Positions 38,801 to 55,428 of a DNA stretch of 64,000 nt are shown here, piece by piece. Under the pieces are notes generated by a model. It worked only from the letters and a program-made list of their open reading frames with translations, ran no database searches and was not told where the DNA came from. This DNA comes from Amphiduros pacificus. Its lineage: Eukaryota; Annelida; Polychaeta; Phyllodocida; Hesionidae. The stretch covers positions 12,357,532 to 12,421,531 of the forward strand of contig OX439008.1 in NCBI GenBank assembly GCA_949316495.1, read 5' to 3'. The first letter of the stretch is position 1. The number at the start of each line of letters is the position of its first letter. The translations under genes and the position numbers were made by a program.

Positions 38801-40344
38801 TTCAAAAACGAGCTCATAGAGTCTTTATTAATCAAAATCTGTTCAGAATTAACAATATAAGAGCATTTTTAGATTTTGGACCAATCTGCAAGGAAAATTA
38901 GAGGAAATTCTTATTTGCTGTTTTTATATGCTGAGCTTTTTTGAAACACTATTTATAATAACAACTTATTGGTGGTTAATTTATGAAAGAACATATCATA
39001 CTTCAAAGAAAAATACTTTGATGCTGAAAATAAAATGAAAATAAAGTCTGTCAGTTTTATCAACAAGCTAAATTTGGTAAGAAATAGCTTGAATGTGGTA
39101 GCTGTACAAAAGATGAAAATTGACGGACTTTAAATTGATTCAATGAAATCTCTTAACGTTTCATCCATAAAAAATACAATGTAATTTCAGAAAATAATCC
39201 CCAGTAAATTGCTCTAATAGTAATGGTACATACAAAAGTGATAATATACTCTCACAATATGTGAAAATGTGCCAAATATGCAGTAGAAAAACATCAGGTG
39301 ACAAGAAATGTATTAAATGTAGACACAAATGCATCGCCTCATTGAATAGCTGATATCTTTCTGCAAATTGAATTCATATTTTATTTTTTTCTTCAATATG
39401 AGGAAGGTGCTAAACTTATCTCTTGAATATGTATATAAATTGGAGATTATGTTTTATTTTTGGCGCCATTGTACCCACTGCAATAGGAAGTTTTGTACTA
39501 CCCATTTCATGTTTAATGTCTCCCATTTCTTGTGATGATTTCGGATATCAAATCCTGGGCTTGCTATTCGTGACGAGACTTATTTATAGCATATATCTCT
39601 GCCTCACAAAATTGTCAAGATACACATGTGTATGATTTTGACAGTTATTGATATTTTTTTTATAGTATTTTATTAAATATCTACTCTTTGGGTGTGTTGT
39701 TACATTTCATTTCCCAATAAATTTTTCTTGTTGTATCTTGTATTTATTTCCACTTTATTGTCTCTTTGCAGTGTTCGATTCGGTCCTGCCAGGAAGCAGA
39801 AGCGGACAACAGGATAGTTGTAGATAATTTTTCTGCCCTTTACGGTAAACGTGGCGCCACCTTTAAATGTTACTACGACCCGCTCAGTCCCAACTGGGGC
39901 GCTGTGGTACAAATTCTGATGCCTGGAATACGCGTCCTGCATGCCATGGTGTGGCCTTCCTTTGCCTTGCTAATGGGAACACTTATATGTGCTATATTTT
40001 GTAGCAGATGTAGAAAAACTGGTAAAAAAGAAGGTACAAAAAAGGGAGCAGGACCGATAAAGGAGGAAGAAATGGAATTGAATATCAAAGAAGATGGTGA
40101 GGCAACAATGGAATTGCGCAAACCGCCATCCCCAATACCAGAGGTCATTGCAGTACTTAATGCTAATAAGCAGGCGAAAGAAGCCAAACTGGCTAAAGAA
40201 AGTAAAGAAGCGTTGATGAAGAAATCTGTTACAGATGTAATGGCAAACAAAAAACCCAGACCCCCAAAGCCACCAAGAAGAACAGACAAAAAGAAAGTGG
40301 CACAGGCAGCGACACCTACCGAGAAGAGAAATGTCTGGCTTTGA
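10837..40344 (+). CDS. Calcium-activated (BK) potassium channel beta-subunit-like protein
   Basis: Two coding exons, 10837-11184 and 39772-40344, join in phase 0 (AAG|GTATGG donor, TTTGCAG|TGT acceptor) to give 306 aa. The layout is that of KCNMB auxiliary subunits, which flank the Slo1 channel and tune its calcium and voltage gating. There is a short cytosolic N-terminus, TM1 at about residues 15-38, an extracellular loop, TM2 at about 170-193 ([15 protein letters not shown], like the vertebrate LFHSLFWP region) and a cytosolic tail. Loop cysteines 52, 65, 77 (in [10 protein letters not shown], cf. YPCLQVYVNL), 117, 122 and 149 match the family spacing. N85 is an N-glycosylation sequon. The tail of over 100 residues is long for the family, Lys/Glu-rich, with a proline-rich PRPPKPPRR. 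The ATG at 10837 is the first after an in-frame stop at 10792. A TipE-type sodium channel subunit is the main alternative but fits the cysteines less well. Confidence 0.82.
12735..12862 (+). mobile_element. SINE family B
   Basis: A tRNA-like head with an A-box-like stretch (TAGTGCATTTAGTAGAG) and a good B box GGTTCGAATCC (12786-12796). It is followed by the body block TCAAGCGCTAAAAGC and CTGGTATCAGCACTATATAA shared with 7359-7402. Two copies in one window with the same body support a retroposed family distinct from family A. Confidence 0.6.
13300..14130. repeat. Minisatellite, 46-bp unit
   Basis: About 17 copies of a 46-bp unit (GACTACATTAGACTTGTAG, TGTACCTTGTCATACATG, TTACATACT). Variants TATACC/CATACT and CTTATC/CTTGTC recur in blocks, suggesting local multi-unit duplication. 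Degenerate copies extend left to about 13080 and right to about 14200. Confidence 0.95.
14200..16370. other. Intron stretch with a degenerate T-rich repeat
   Basis: No gene supported. Between about 15170 and 15420 there are about five poorly conserved copies of a roughly 48-bp T-rich unit (TGTGTTTGTTTCATTTCATT). The remainder is unremarkable. Confidence 0.5.
16372..17065. repeat. Minisatellite, 26-bp unit, two subfamilies
   Basis: About 26 copies of a 26-bp unit sharing ATCTCTCATATGATATC. The left part carries the CCAACCAT version and the right part the AAGTCAGTT version, with a mixed zone around 16620-16760. This is the pattern of an array that expanded in two waves. Confidence 0.93.
17066..18120. 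other. Intron stretch, nothing recognised
   Basis: Ordinary AT-rich intron sequence. A 76-aa open frame at 17192-17422 shows no family signal. Confidence 0.4.
18128..19035. repeat. Minisatellite, 29-bp G-rich unit
   Basis: About 31 copies of a 29-bp unit (GATAGGTGTGGTCAGG, TAACCCTAGTGGG). Single-base variants such as GTGGTC/GTGGCC and GGGG/GGAG are spread along it. The + strand is clearly purine- and G-rich. It contains AACCCTA by chance and is not a telomeric repeat. Confidence 0.95.
19430..20000. repeat. Polypyrimidine/polypurine tract
   Basis: About 570 bp of almost uninterrupted pyrimidine on the + strand, made of short CTCCCTG / CTCTTCCTG units. All frames are open for 60-185 codons on both strands because of composition. 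Long mirror-like homopurine tracts can form triplex (H-DNA); here that is inference. Confidence 0.9.
20001..20650. other. Intron stretch, nothing recognised
   Basis: Single-copy-looking sequence between the polypyrimidine tract and the 25-bp arrays. No gene signal. Confidence 0.4.
20653..21692. repeat. Minisatellite, 25-bp unit, array 1
   Basis: About 41 copies of a 25-bp unit (TTGATAGTTTCCATG, ATTGTCAGCC). Variants are GTCAGCC/GCCAGCC, TTGATAG/TTGGTAG and AATGACAG. A block with the 24-bp form GATAGTTTCATG recurs about 290 bp apart (21006 and 21304), suggesting a duplication of about a dozen units. Confidence 0.95.
21838..22480. repeat. Minisatellite, 25-bp unit, array 2
   Basis: About 25 copies of a 25-bp unit (GCTGATGGTTCCATTT, AGAGCCAGT). 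It starts about 150 bp after array 1 and has the same period and a similar GAT-GTT-CCAT...CAG skeleton. The two arrays may share an ancestor. Confidence 0.95.
22481..24810. other. Intron stretch
   Basis: No gene supported. A weak threefold repeat with a unit near 45 bp (GAAGATGGACTCAT) lies at about 23280-23425. A 77-aa minus frame at 23076-22843 has no family signal. Confidence 0.4.
24812..24866. repeat. (AC)n microsatellite
   Basis: About 55 bp of AC dinucleotides with a few AT interruptions. Confidence 0.95.
24870..26035. other. Intron stretch, nothing recognised
   Basis: Ordinary intron sequence with short random open frames only. Confidence 0.4.
26040..26262. repeat. 82-bp tandem repeat, 2.7 copies
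   Basis: Copies begin at 26040, 26122 and 26204 with ATTTATATAGCCTGG and are nearly identical (a few substitutions), so the triplication is recent. The third copy stops at GGCCGG. Confidence 0.95.
26774..26839. repeat. (TA)n microsatellite
   Basis: About 66 bp of TA dinucleotides, continued by TATG/CATACA variants. Confidence 0.95.
26840..28830. other. Intron stretch, nothing recognised
   Basis: No gene supported. A short self-complementary run of GTACAT units lies at about 28016-28046. Confidence 0.4.
28834..28977 (-). mobile_element. SINE family C, copy 1
   Basis: Read on the minus strand it has a tRNA-like head with A box TGGCACAGCTGG (reverse complement of 28952-28963) and a B-box-like GGATTCGACTCC. 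The body TGCCGGCAGTGTTACTTT, CACTGGTTCATAA and GGCTTGAAAGTCG follows. The same body follows a different tRNA-like head at 36374-36243, which makes this a third retroposed family. Confidence 0.65.
28978..32129. other. Intron stretch, nothing recognised
   Basis: No gene supported. A 91-aa minus frame at 30643-30368 and a 102-aa plus frame at 31110-31418 have no family signal. There is a two-copy 24-bp repeat at about 30787-30836. Confidence 0.4.
32130..32440. repeat. Minisatellite, 62-bp unit
   Basis: About five copies of a 62-bp unit (TCTAATATCTACCCTTCC, ACTATACACCCTG, TCTAATATCCACCACAGTG, TGGTACATGTTG). The unit holds two related halves starting TCTAATATC and a small palindrome CCACAGTGTGG. 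Confidence 0.93.
32441..33714. other. Intron stretch, nothing recognised
   Basis: No gene, RNA or family repeat recognised. Confidence 0.4.
33716..33992. repeat. Degenerate tandem repeat, about 79-bp unit
   Basis: Four unequal copies containing TTGACGCCACTG, GGAGAGTG and CAGGTTTAAGATCTAC. A fifth remote copy lies at about 34285-34335. This is an old, partly decayed array. Confidence 0.8.
34788..35185. repeat. Minisatellite, 57-bp composite unit
   Basis: Alternating half units AGCATCTGCTGAGGAGG + GGCTAACTCAA and AGCATCTGCTGGGGAGG + GTGCGAGCTCAT, giving a 57-bp dimer of 28- and 29-bp halves. Later copies lose the regular alternation. The 83-aa open frame at 34726-34977 is due to the 57-bp period and is not called. 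Confidence 0.93.
35190..36240. other. Intron stretch, nothing recognised
   Basis: AT-rich with no gene signal. Confidence 0.4.
36243..36374 (-). mobile_element. SINE family C, copy 2
   Basis: On the minus strand the tRNA-like head (AGTACAGTTGGTAGAGC as A-box region, GGGTTTGATTCC as B box) is followed by the family C body TGCCGGCAGTGTTACTTT, CACTGGTCATAA and GCTTGAAGTCG. Confidence 0.65.
36375..39771. other. Intron stretch to the second KCNMB-like exon
   Basis: No gene supported. A two-copy 39-40-bp tandem repeat (GTGGGTAATTTATCGGACAC) sits at 38497-38576. The polypyrimidine-rich acceptor TGTCTCTTTGCAG ends at 39771. Confidence 0.5.
39772..40344 (+). CDS. KCNMB-like gene, coding exon 2
   Basis: Encodes residues 117-306: the second half of the extracellular loop with cysteines 117, 122 and 149, TM2 and the long charged tail. 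It ends in TGA at 40342-40344. The minus-strand open frame covering it (176 aa) is a shadow. Confidence 0.85.
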   Translation, partial: CSIRSCQEAEADNRIVVDNFSALYGKRGATFKCYYDPLSPNWGAVVQILMPGIRVLHAMVWPSFALLMGTLICAIFCSRCRKTGKKEGTKKGAGPIKEEEMELNIKEDGEATMELRKPPSPIPEVIAVLNANKQAKEAKLAKESKEALMKKSVTDVMANKKPRPPKPPRRTDKKKVAQAATPTEKRNVWL

Positions 40345-40454
40345 TGAGAGAGAGTAGAGTAGTAAATGTGTTGCCTATTCAAACCTTGCAGTGTTCTTAT
40401 CATTGTCTGAGCATTGTATGTTAAATTGAATTACTAGCAGATATTATTGCCATA

Positions 40455-40460
40455 AATAAA
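40455..40460 (+). terminator. Candidate polyadenylation signal of the KCNMB-like gene
   Basis: AATAAA about 110 nt after the stop codon. It is the first canonical hexamer downstream of the stop. Confidence 0.5.
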
Positions 40461-40756
40461 CTCAAATTTCCATTTCTCATTCTTTTAAATCAGATTCTCA
40501 ACAACATTTGTGAATGTCAAATTTTACATGAAAAAGAAGCATTATGAAACTTGTTTAAATATTACTTTGACCAATCTGTTGCCTTCACAAATATTCCGAA
40601 ATATGCAATGTGCTATTTGCCTTTAGTGGATATATATTTTTAAATAGTATTGATTTTAAACATAACACTATTATATTCTCCCAGCCACTAACTGCAGAGC
40701 ATGCATACACACCTACTTCACAGAATCAGTACAACAAATATTGGTGGTCTATCTAC

Positions 40757-41245
40757 AAGAGGGCGCCGGTGTCCCATCTACTGGTATACAATCTCCAGGG
40801 GGCACTGATGCCCATCTACTGGTATACAATCTCCAGGGGGCACTGATGCCCATCTAATGGTATACAGTCTCCAGGGGGCGCTGATGACCATCTAATGGTA
40901 TACAGTCTCCAGGGGGCACTGATGCCCATCTACTGGTATACAATCTCCAGGGGGCACTGATGCCCATCTACTGGTATACAATCTCCAGGGGGCACTGATG
41001 CCCATCTAATGGTATACAATCTCCATGGGGCGCTGATGACCATCTAATGGTATACAGTCTCCAGGGGGCACTGATGCCCATCTACTGGTATACAATCTCC
41101 AGGGGGCACTGATGCCCATCTAATGGTATACAATCTCCAGGGGGCACTGATGCCCATCTACTGGTATACAATCTCCAGGGGGCATTGATGCTCATCTAAT
41201 GATATACAATCTCCAGGGGGCTCTGATGCCCATCTACTGGTATTA
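40757..41245. repeat. Minisatellite, 38-bp unit
   Basis: About 12-13 copies of a 38-bp unit (GGGGGCACTGATGCCC, ATCTACTGGTATACAATCTC, CA). Decayed relatives with GGAGGGCACTGGTGCC continue to about 41600. It starts about 410 bp after the KCNMB-like stop codon and after its candidate polyadenylation signal. Confidence 0.94.
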
Positions 41246-41599
41246 AATATGGTGGTATATTCAATCTATGGGAGGACACTGGTGCCCCATCTACTGGTCA
41301 TTAATATAGAGGAGACTGATTTATCATCAGGTGGTACAATTAATCTATTGTGGAGCACTGGTGCCCCATCTACTGGTAATTAATATAGAGGAGGGCACTG
41401 TTCTACCATACAGTGGCATACGCGATCTATGGGAGGGCACTAGTGCCTCAACAACTGGTATTAAATATGAAGAAGGGCATTGGTGCTGCCCCATCACTGG
41501 TAGTTAATTTATTCTAGATCACTGGAGGGTTATGCTACCCAATCAAATGTGGAGCACTGGCACAGCATCTATTGTAGAGTATGTTGGCGCTCATTCTAC

Positions 41600-43420
41600 A
41601 ATGGAGCTGCTATAACTCCACATATCAGCTTTCTTACTTCATTTCATTATAAAATACACAAAGGGATTGTTAGTGGTGCCACATCTTTGGAAGATCAATT
41701 ACAGTTAACCCAACATTTTGACAAATGAGTAGTATTCTATCTACTGGAAAACATCTACTACCTGACTATTACTTTTTCACAATATTCAGTGAATTTTTGA
41801 TATTTTCAAATCATTTGACCAATACTATAGAATGAGAGGAGACCCTCTACTCTATAAAGGCTAGTGGACTGATCTGTCATGTTATTAATGTATTAAGCGC
41901 TGCTTGAGTCAATCGAGTGATACTAATCAAACAAGGGTTTCATTGAACATAATATTACTGTCTGAAAAAGTGAGCAAATACAATATTATATTGCCTTAAC
42001 CAAGAGCAATACAATGTTATTATGATTTTTATAGTATTTTTGGGAAAGGTATGTTAAGAAATCATGTATATTAATTGACAAATTCCTATTTACAACACCA
42101 TCAATTAATCTTGCCTTCAGCGCGCATCTCATTTGCATAAATCAGCCAATATTTTTTGTCAATAACTACTTGGCAGGGGTGTGCATTGATTCCATAGATG
42201 TTATGCAACTTTGTTAATGTTTAGCATCAATATGCAGTCACCTCTGACCTGTCACCATCCATTCACAAAGAGTGGCTTTTAACTTGCTGTCCAGATATGT
42301 ATAATTCCCCGATGGCTCGCCGTTCAGCCAAGGACTAGTAGGGTAAATGGAGATTTACACAGGTTGTGGTAATATAATTCACTCTTCGGTTCCATATGTG
42401 TGTTGTAATGATGTCGACAATCAATGCTAAGTTGATTAATCACACTGCCATGTTTATCAGTTTCTTTGTGGATAAATCATTAGTTAGAGTCTGAAGTTAT
42501 ATTTCTGGACATTATTACAGAATAATATCCATCCAAACTAAAACCGAGGTCCTAATATCAAGGCACATATTATATAATAAACATATTATAGAAATGTCAA
42601 CCTTTTTCTTATGTTGCAATATATGTGAATGTGACATAAATTAAACACTTATTGGAGGGACATCTGGCGGATATGATCTGACAAACACCACGCACAATCT
42701 CCATTTCAGACAGTTGTTTGGAATTGTTTCAAGACGCCATCTGGTGGTAGATTATCCCTCTCTCACGTGTTTGAAAATGTCCCTTTGATATTTAACCATT
42801 TAACTCTTCACTGCACAATAAACCTATCATTCTTATCAAATGCATTCCATGCATAGTTTACACTATATGTTATATTGTTATTGAATATTATGAAATTAAT
42901 AAAGTTTATATAAAACAAATTGCAGAAGTGTTATTTTTTTCATGTTTACTGTCACTGTTGCATTGTCACTGGGCAATCAATAAATTTCAGTCATGGAAAA
43001 CAGACATCACAGATTACACTTTCAAACTAGCATATTTTAAAAGTATCTTAAAAATGAAATTAAGAATGATTTCTCTCAGAATCAGTTTATCAAAATATAT
43101 CCAGGCATTGCTGCCTCAGAGATAAGCTAGAATACCTAACAATGCATTAACATGTACAATATATAAGGTTCTATGTGCCCTTTGTATTAAATGCATGTAA
43201 ATGTTTTAGTAAATCAGCATTTCCCTCCCTACTCAAAAAATAAAAAGCAATAAAACATAGAGAGGCAATAATTTTTGTGTTAATAAGTAAAATCAAAATA
43301 TTTTGGTAAAACCATCTCCCAAGACGTTATTCACTTGATTCTTTTAACATTTCAAACGGTTATTTCATCGTTTTTAAAGTAGTTGCTACTGTTGTTCAGT
43401 CAGGACAATATTGGTATATA
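41600..43420. other. Intergenic stretch, nothing recognised
   Basis: AT-rich sequence between the two genes with no supported features. Confidence 0.4.
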
Positions 43421-43423
43421 TAT

Positions 43424-43487
43424 ACAGTCATATACTCCTGTTGTCAGGTATCCGCTCGAGGATATGAATAAATGTCTTCAAATCAGT
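43424..43487 (+). repeat. Left 64-bp direct repeat flanking an array
   Basis: Starts ACAGTCATATACTCCTG and ends TGTCTTCAAATCAGT. It is repeated in the same orientation at 44861-44924 with three substitutions. The 22-bp array begins immediately after it, sharing the CAGT. Confidence 0.93.
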
Positions 43488-44818
43488 ATTGTTTATATTG
43501 AGTAGCAGTATTGTTTATATTGAGTAGCAGTATTGTTTATACTGAGTGGCAGTATTGTTTATATTGAGTGGCAGTATTGTTTATATTGAGTAGCAGTATT
43601 GTTTATATTGAGTAGCAGTATTGTTTATATTGAGTAGCAGTATTGTTTATATTGAGTAGCAGTATTGTTTATACTAAGTCGCAGTATTGTTTATATTGAG
43701 TGGCAGTATTGTTTATACTGAGTGGCAGTATTGTTTATATTGAATGGCAGTATTGTTTATACTGAGTGGCAGTATTGTTTATATTGAGTAGCAGTATTGT
43801 TTATACTGAGTGGCAGTATTGTTTATACAGAGTGGCAGTATTGTTTATATTGAATGGCAGTATTGTTTATACTGAGTGGCAGTATTGTTTATATTGAATG
43901 GCAGTATTGTTTATACTGAGTGGCAGTATTGTTTATATTGAATGACAGTATTGTTTATACTGAGTGGCAGTATTGTTTATATTGAGTGGCAGTATTGTTT
44001 ATACTCAGTGGCAGTATTGTTTATACTGAGTGGCAGTATTGTATATATTGAATGGCAGTATTGTGTATACTGAGTGGCAGTATTGTATATATTGAGTGGC
44101 AGTATTGTTTATACTGAGTGGCAGTATTGTTTATACTGAGTGGCAGTATTGTATATATTGAGTGGCAGTATTGTTCATACTGAGTGGCAGTATTGTTTAT
44201 ATTGAATGGCAGTATTGTTTATACTGAGTGGCAGTATTGTTTATATTGAATGGCAGTATTGTTTATACTGAGTGGCAGTATTGTTTATATTGAATGACAG
44301 TATTGTTTATACTGAGTGGCAGTATTGTTTATATTGAGCGGCAGTATTGTCTATACTGAGTGGCAGTATTGTTTATACTGAGTAGCAGTATTGTTTATAT
44401 TGAGTGGCAGTATTGTTTATACTGAGTGGCAGTATTGTTTATACTCAGTGGCAGTATTGTTTATACTCAGTGGCAGTATTGTTAATATTGAATGGCAGTA
44501 TTGTTTATACTGAGTGGCAGTATTGTTTATACTGAGTGGCAGTATTGTTTATACTGAGTGGCAGTATTGTTTATACTGAGTGGCAGTATTGTTTATACTC
44601 AGTGGCAGTATTGTTTATATTGAATGGCAGTATTGTTTATACTGAGTGGCAGTATTGTATATATTGAGTGGCAGTATTGTTTATACTGAGTGGCAGTATT
44701 GTATATATTGAGTGGCAGTATTGTTCATACTGAGTGGCAGTATTGTGTATACTGAGTGGCAGTATTGTTTATACTGAGTGGCAGTATTGTATATATTGAG
44801 TAGCAGTATCGTTTATAA
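43484..44818. repeat. Minisatellite, 22-bp unit, about 60 copies
   Basis: The unit is CAGTATTGTTTATA + CTGAGTGG. Alternating TATACTGAG and TATATTGAA forms create 44-bp and longer higher-order patterns. It is the longest array in the window and sits entirely between the two 64-bp direct repeats. Confidence 0.96.
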
Positions 44819-44860
44819 TATCTTATTGTTAAAGAGGAAGCTTTATACCTGAGCGGCGAG

Positions 44861-44924
44861 ACAGTCATATACTCCTGTTGTCAGGTCTCCGCTTGAGGAT
44901 ATAAATAAATGTCTTCAAATCAGT
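44861..44924 (+). repeat. Right 64-bp direct repeat flanking an array
   Basis: Partner of 43424-43487 (ACAGTCATATACTCCTG ... GTCTTCAAATCAGT). It lies 42 bp past the end of the 22-bp array. Confidence 0.93.
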
Positions 44925-45559
44925 TAATTTGCATTAAAAGCCTCTGGCCATATATATTTCTGCTTATAAATTGTCAACTTCACTTGTCACCTTCTGACGG
45001 GCCTCATGAATATTCTGTATTTAAATATATTTATTTAATTGTCATGTATTTAAACTTGAACTGTTCTTATTCGCTTTGTCTACCGATATTATGTTCACTT
45101 GATACACTGGCATCCAACCTTACAACCTTACAATTTATTTGCCTTGAGATGAGCAGGCACTTGCACAGATTATTTCAAACAGACCAGTAATGAACAGGCA
45201 TTTGCACAGATTATTTCAAACAGACCAGTAATGAACAAGCACTTGCACGGATTATTTCAGACAGACCAGTAATGGACTGGCACTTGCACGGATTATTTCA
45301 AACAGACCAGTAATGAACAAACACTTGCACAGATTTTTTTCAAACAGACCAGTAATGAACAGGCACTTGCACGGATTATTTCAAACAGACCAGTAATGAA
45401 CAGGCACTTGCACGGATTATTTCAAACAGACCAGTAATGAACAAGCACTTGCACAGATTATTTTAAACAGACCAGTAATGAACAGGCACTTGCACGGATT
45501 ATTTCAAACAGACCAGTAATGAACAGACACTTGCACGGATTATTTCAAACAGACCAGTA

Positions 45560-53823
<8,264 letters not shown>

Positions 53824-54068
53824 CACTAATGAATAAGATAATTTCCATTGTTTGCCTTTTACCCTGTCATATCCCCATAAAACCGTCAACAGATTTTACA
53901 ATTGATCAGATTTAGTTCACATAAAAGTTGTAGTAATGTCAAGGTCCAACAATATAATTCATTACTTTATTTCAAACATACACTTTCACGAAAAACATAT
54001 TTAATATCAGAAAATTAAGTCTTATGATAGCAACAATAATGAAATGACATAACTTTATGTAGACCATC

Positions 54069-54074
54069 AATAAA
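54069..54074 (+). terminator. Candidate polyadenylation signal of the galactosyltransferase-like gene
   Basis: AATAAA about 250 nt after the stop codon, in the gap between the convergent genes. Confidence 0.45.
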
Positions 54075-54841
54075 GCTGGAAATTATGCAAATTACTTAAT
54101 GCCTTGTATTGGCTTTATAAAGGATATAATACCCGGCTTATTTCTCGAACACCAGTGTCTTTGTATGCTAATATCATTGATTGTTTTTGTTTGTCAAGTT
54201 ACATATTTCCTCTCTTATGAATCTCAAAGACAATATTTTACTTTATGGTATATTCACACCAAATCCACCTTCCATTGATGTAACCATGGTGACGAGTCTC
54301 TGAGTGTGTGTGCATGTTTGCTCGCTAAATATCAACATTCTAAGGCCATGAACATGAGCTCTCTGCAAACCAAATGATAAAAATGGTCTCAGCCATGTGA
54401 CTACAAATAGCATTACACTATATATAAACTAAGGGCATGAAAGCTCTTGCACCACATTTATGTCAATCTGATGTTTAAAATCAGATTAAAAATACTTATG
54501 TACATCCTAAAATTTAAAGGATATTATATATTCAATGATAAGATTGCAAAGCATTTTTTAAAAGTGAAAACTTTTACCTTATGCCTTTTAAAATCATTTC
54601 TTTGATGGAGTTGAAAATTGTGTTCCAAGAGAAATAAGATTAAACGGTGATTGGGTGGTGGAACACCCTGTAAATAATATCATTCCCTTAGAAACTTAAA
54701 AATGTTGCACCCCCTGTTGTTTAATTGGTCATAATATTTGCAAAGAACTACAAGGCATTGTCACACCCCACTGAGCACAGGATTATAGTATTGTATGGGA
54801 TACCATTGATTTCCATCATTCCCTTATATTGGATCACAGGC

Positions 54842-55130
54842 TTTTTGGATATTTGTTCAAGTGATCTCAGATTTGGGCAGAAATATTAATTAAGGTAAGG
54901 CAAGGTTTAATTTTGAAACACTGAATTTAAGGATTGGTTGGCACAGATCAGAAATATCCACACCTCAAGGTCATAAAAGTAAAATTGATAACTTTATACA
55001 TGGAATAAAAATGATCTCATCCAAGGTTGTGATTTAAGCTTTCATCCCTTTATTTGTATATGAATAAACGGAGAATTGACATTGCATTGATCACACAATT
55101 TCGACATGATCTTAGCTTTTCAGATTCCCA
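54842..55130 (+). repeat. Dispersed repeat, copy 2 (unfilled SINE site)
   Basis: The counterpart of 8820-9432, continuous here through CACAGATCAGAAATATCC where copy 1 holds a SINE. Overall similarity is high, with scattered substitutions and small indels. It lies just beyond the 3' end of the GPCR coding region. Confidence 0.85.
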
Positions 55131-55162
55131 ATGGCCATGAATGTTTTCACATTCATGGCCAT
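55131..55162. repeat. 13-bp perfect inverted repeat (hairpin)
   Basis: ATGGCCATGAATG, a six-base loop TTTTCA, then the exact reverse complement. It sits between the 3' ends of the two convergent genes, right at the edge of the dispersed repeat. Confidence 0.9.
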
Positions 55163-55184
55163 GGTAAAGGTTCTTACTATACTT

Positions 55185-55190
55185 TTTATT
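55185..55190 (-). terminator. Candidate polyadenylation signal of the GPCR gene
   Basis: TTTATT on the + strand (AATAAA on the minus strand) about 240 nt after the GPCR stop codon. Confidence 0.4.
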
Positions 55191-55428
55191 TTATGCTTTT
55201 TTGTTTTGATACTCATTTTCTATCAATATGAATTTTACGTATCTGTTTCTCATGTATGGTTACTTGATTTTAAAATTTAGTGTTGGACTTAGATGTTAAT
55301 GTGGAATTAAATCATAACTTTATGAAATGTTTCTATGATCCAATATTTCCGCATAATTCCACCAGTCAAAATGCACGTAATCATTAGATTCTTAAAAAAA
55401 TAAATTATAGATCCGAGAATCTCATAAT

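Larger units (their letters stand above)
11185..39771 (+). other. Large intron of the KCNMB-like gene
   Basis: 28,587 bp with GT-AG ends. It is inferred from the family match and phase of the two flanking exons, not from transcripts. It holds at least ten tandem arrays (13.3, 16.4, 18.1, 19.4, 20.7, 21.8, 26.0, 32.1, 33.7, 34.8 kb), microsatellites, and tRNA-derived SINE pieces at 12.74, 28.83 and 36.24 kb. No nested gene could be supported on either strand. Confidence 0.7.

Noticed and set aside
39873-40403. 176-aa minus-strand frame opposite KCNMB-like exon 2
   Set aside because: Antisense shadow of a Lys/Glu/Pro-rich coding tail.
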